In this document: in pieces, positions 8,063-8,715 of the stretch
How the letters are laid out: each line of letters starts with the position of its first letter
Numbering within the stretch: position 1 is the stretch's first letter
Source of the DNA: Planctomycetota bacterium
Lineage (GTDB): Bacteria > Planctomycetota > UBA8108
Assembly: GCA_002695115.1 (NCBI GenBank)
Contig: NZOA01000056.1
Span: 8,109-16,823, forward strand
Direction of reading: 5' to 3'
Length of the DNA stretch: 8,715 nt
Position numbers and translations under genes: made by a program
Notes under the pieces: model-generated
Seen by the model: the letters and a program-made list of their open reading frames with translations, nothing else
What the model was told of the DNA's origin: nothing
The model's database searches: none

Positions 8063-8715
8063 ATGAGGGAAGCCGATCCCCTGAACACCTACCGGTTGCC
8101 GAAGCTGGCCGGCCTTTGCGGTCCTGCCGCTGTCGCGCTGTTTGCTTTCCTCTGCCTGGCGCCCTGCACCCGGACGCAGGCCCAGGGGATTCCCGAGTTC
8201 GATATCCCGGCTCCCCAGGGGCTTGACCGCTACTTCCGCGAGGTGCAATTCCGTCGCGGCGATTTCAATACCGACAGGTCGGTCGATATCTCCGACGCCA
8301 TCGCCACCTTCGTCTGGCTCTTTGCCGGCGGAGACGAGAGCTCCTGTACGATCGCCGGAGACACCAACGGCGATTCAGCCGTCGACCTGAGCGACGGGGT
8401 CTTTACCCTGGCCTACCTGTTCCGCGCCGGCGCCGAACCGGCGGCGCCGGGTCCTTTCGAGTGCGGACTGGCCCCTGAACCCGGCAAGCTCTCCTGCGAA
8501 TCCTACCCGGGCTGCTCGAACGATCTGCCGCTCATCACCCACGTGCTCAACCGCATCACCTTCGGACCGACCGAAGAGCTCCTGGCAAGGATCCAGACCC
8601 GCGAAGACCTGCTCGCCTACATCGAGGAGCAGCTCGACCCGCCCGGAAACTTTGACCAGGCCGAGGACGAGCCCGGGCTCGCCGCCATCGCCGAGAGTCT
8701 CGAGCTGGGCTTCAA
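8063..8715 (+). CDS. Secreted DUF1800 protein with N-terminal dockerin-like module, 3' truncated by window edge
   Basis: The frame stays open for 217 codons to the window end. Residues 14-40 look like a signal peptide: K14, hydrophobic 15-33, and possible cleavage after A40 in TQAQG. L32-A33-P34-C35 is not a proper lipobox because proline precedes the cysteine. Two calcium-loop repeats follow, D67/N69/D71/D75/D78 and D100/N102/D104/D108/D111, each ending in a hydrophobic helix with LF. A cysteine segment comes next (C134, C145, C151). From about residue 157, the sequence HVLNRITFGPTEELLARI followed by LLAYIEEQLDP is the characteristic start of DUF1800, whose biochemical role is unknown to me and which in Planctomycetota is often encoded beside DUF1501 genes. 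A DUF1501 gene just downstream is a prediction, not something seen. The module's match to the C-terminus of the upstream CotH-family protein suggests shared export or assembly. Confidence 0.85.
   Translation, partial: MREADPLNTYRLPKLAGLCGPAAVALFAFLCLAPCTRTQAQGIPEFDIPAPQGLDRYFREVQFRRGDFNTDRSVDISDAIATFVWLFAGGDESSCTIAGDTNGDSAVDLSDGVFTLAYLFRAGAEPAAPGPFECGLAPEPGKLSCESYPGCSNDLPLITHVLNRITFGPTEELLARIQTREDLLAYIEEQLDPPGNFDQAEDEPGLAAIAESLELGF

Noticed and set aside
7174..8088. Minus-strand open frame of 304 codons covering the 7864-8062 intergenic region
   Set aside because: Most of it is antisense to the second lamin-tail and dockerin segments. It starts inside the DUF1800 signal peptide region and has no recognisable domain.
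8159..8170. Possible lipobox (L-A-P-C) in the DUF1800 protein N-terminus
   Set aside because: Proline directly before the cysteine does not fit the G/A/S requirement, and a better signal peptidase I-type site lies at A40.

Overview
The window is GC-rich, coding-dense DNA (roughly 60% GC by eye) with every gene on the + strand. The two downstream genes encode large secreted proteins with dockerin-type calcium loops followed by a cysteine-bearing tail. Together with lamin-tail/CotH and DUF1800 architectures, this is typical of Planctomycetota or related PVC-group environmental bacteria. That assignment is inferred from protein style; there is no rRNA or other marker gene here.

Region 1 (1-3271) is the 3' end of a recBCD-type DNA repair operon. 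It holds the C-terminal 470 codons of RecB (end of the helicase plus the whole nuclease domain), then recD, which overlaps recB by the four bases ATGA and has a strong Shine-Dalgarno. RecB and RecD, with RecC (probably upstream, outside the window), would form the ATP-driven helicase/nuclease that processes double-strand breaks. recD is split by a one-base frame change at a run of eight C (2023-2030), between helicase motifs I and Ia. A ninth C would restore a normal 620-residue RecD.

Region 2 (3272-3480) is a 209-base intergenic stretch with a tandem 10-mer and an imperfect hairpin. Region 3 (3481-7863) is one 1460-residue exported multidomain protein: signal peptide, lamin-tail domain, a galactose-binding-like fold apparently interrupted by a LamG/concanavalin-like domain, chitobiase-C-like domain, CotH kinase-like domain, second chitobiase-C-like domain, second lamin-tail domain, and a C-terminal dockerin-like module.

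Region 4 (7864-8062) is a 199-base intergenic stretch with a plausible promoter. Region 5 (8063-end) is the start of a secreted DUF1800 protein carrying the same dockerin/cysteine module, here at its N-terminus. The two secreted proteins probably share an extracellular localisation or assembly mechanism, and their upstream regions share short motifs. I see no tRNA, rRNA, CRISPR array, insertion sequence or phage gene, and no clear evidence of a wholly new system. The points most worth following up are the recD frameshift, the nested domain and the shared dockerin module.
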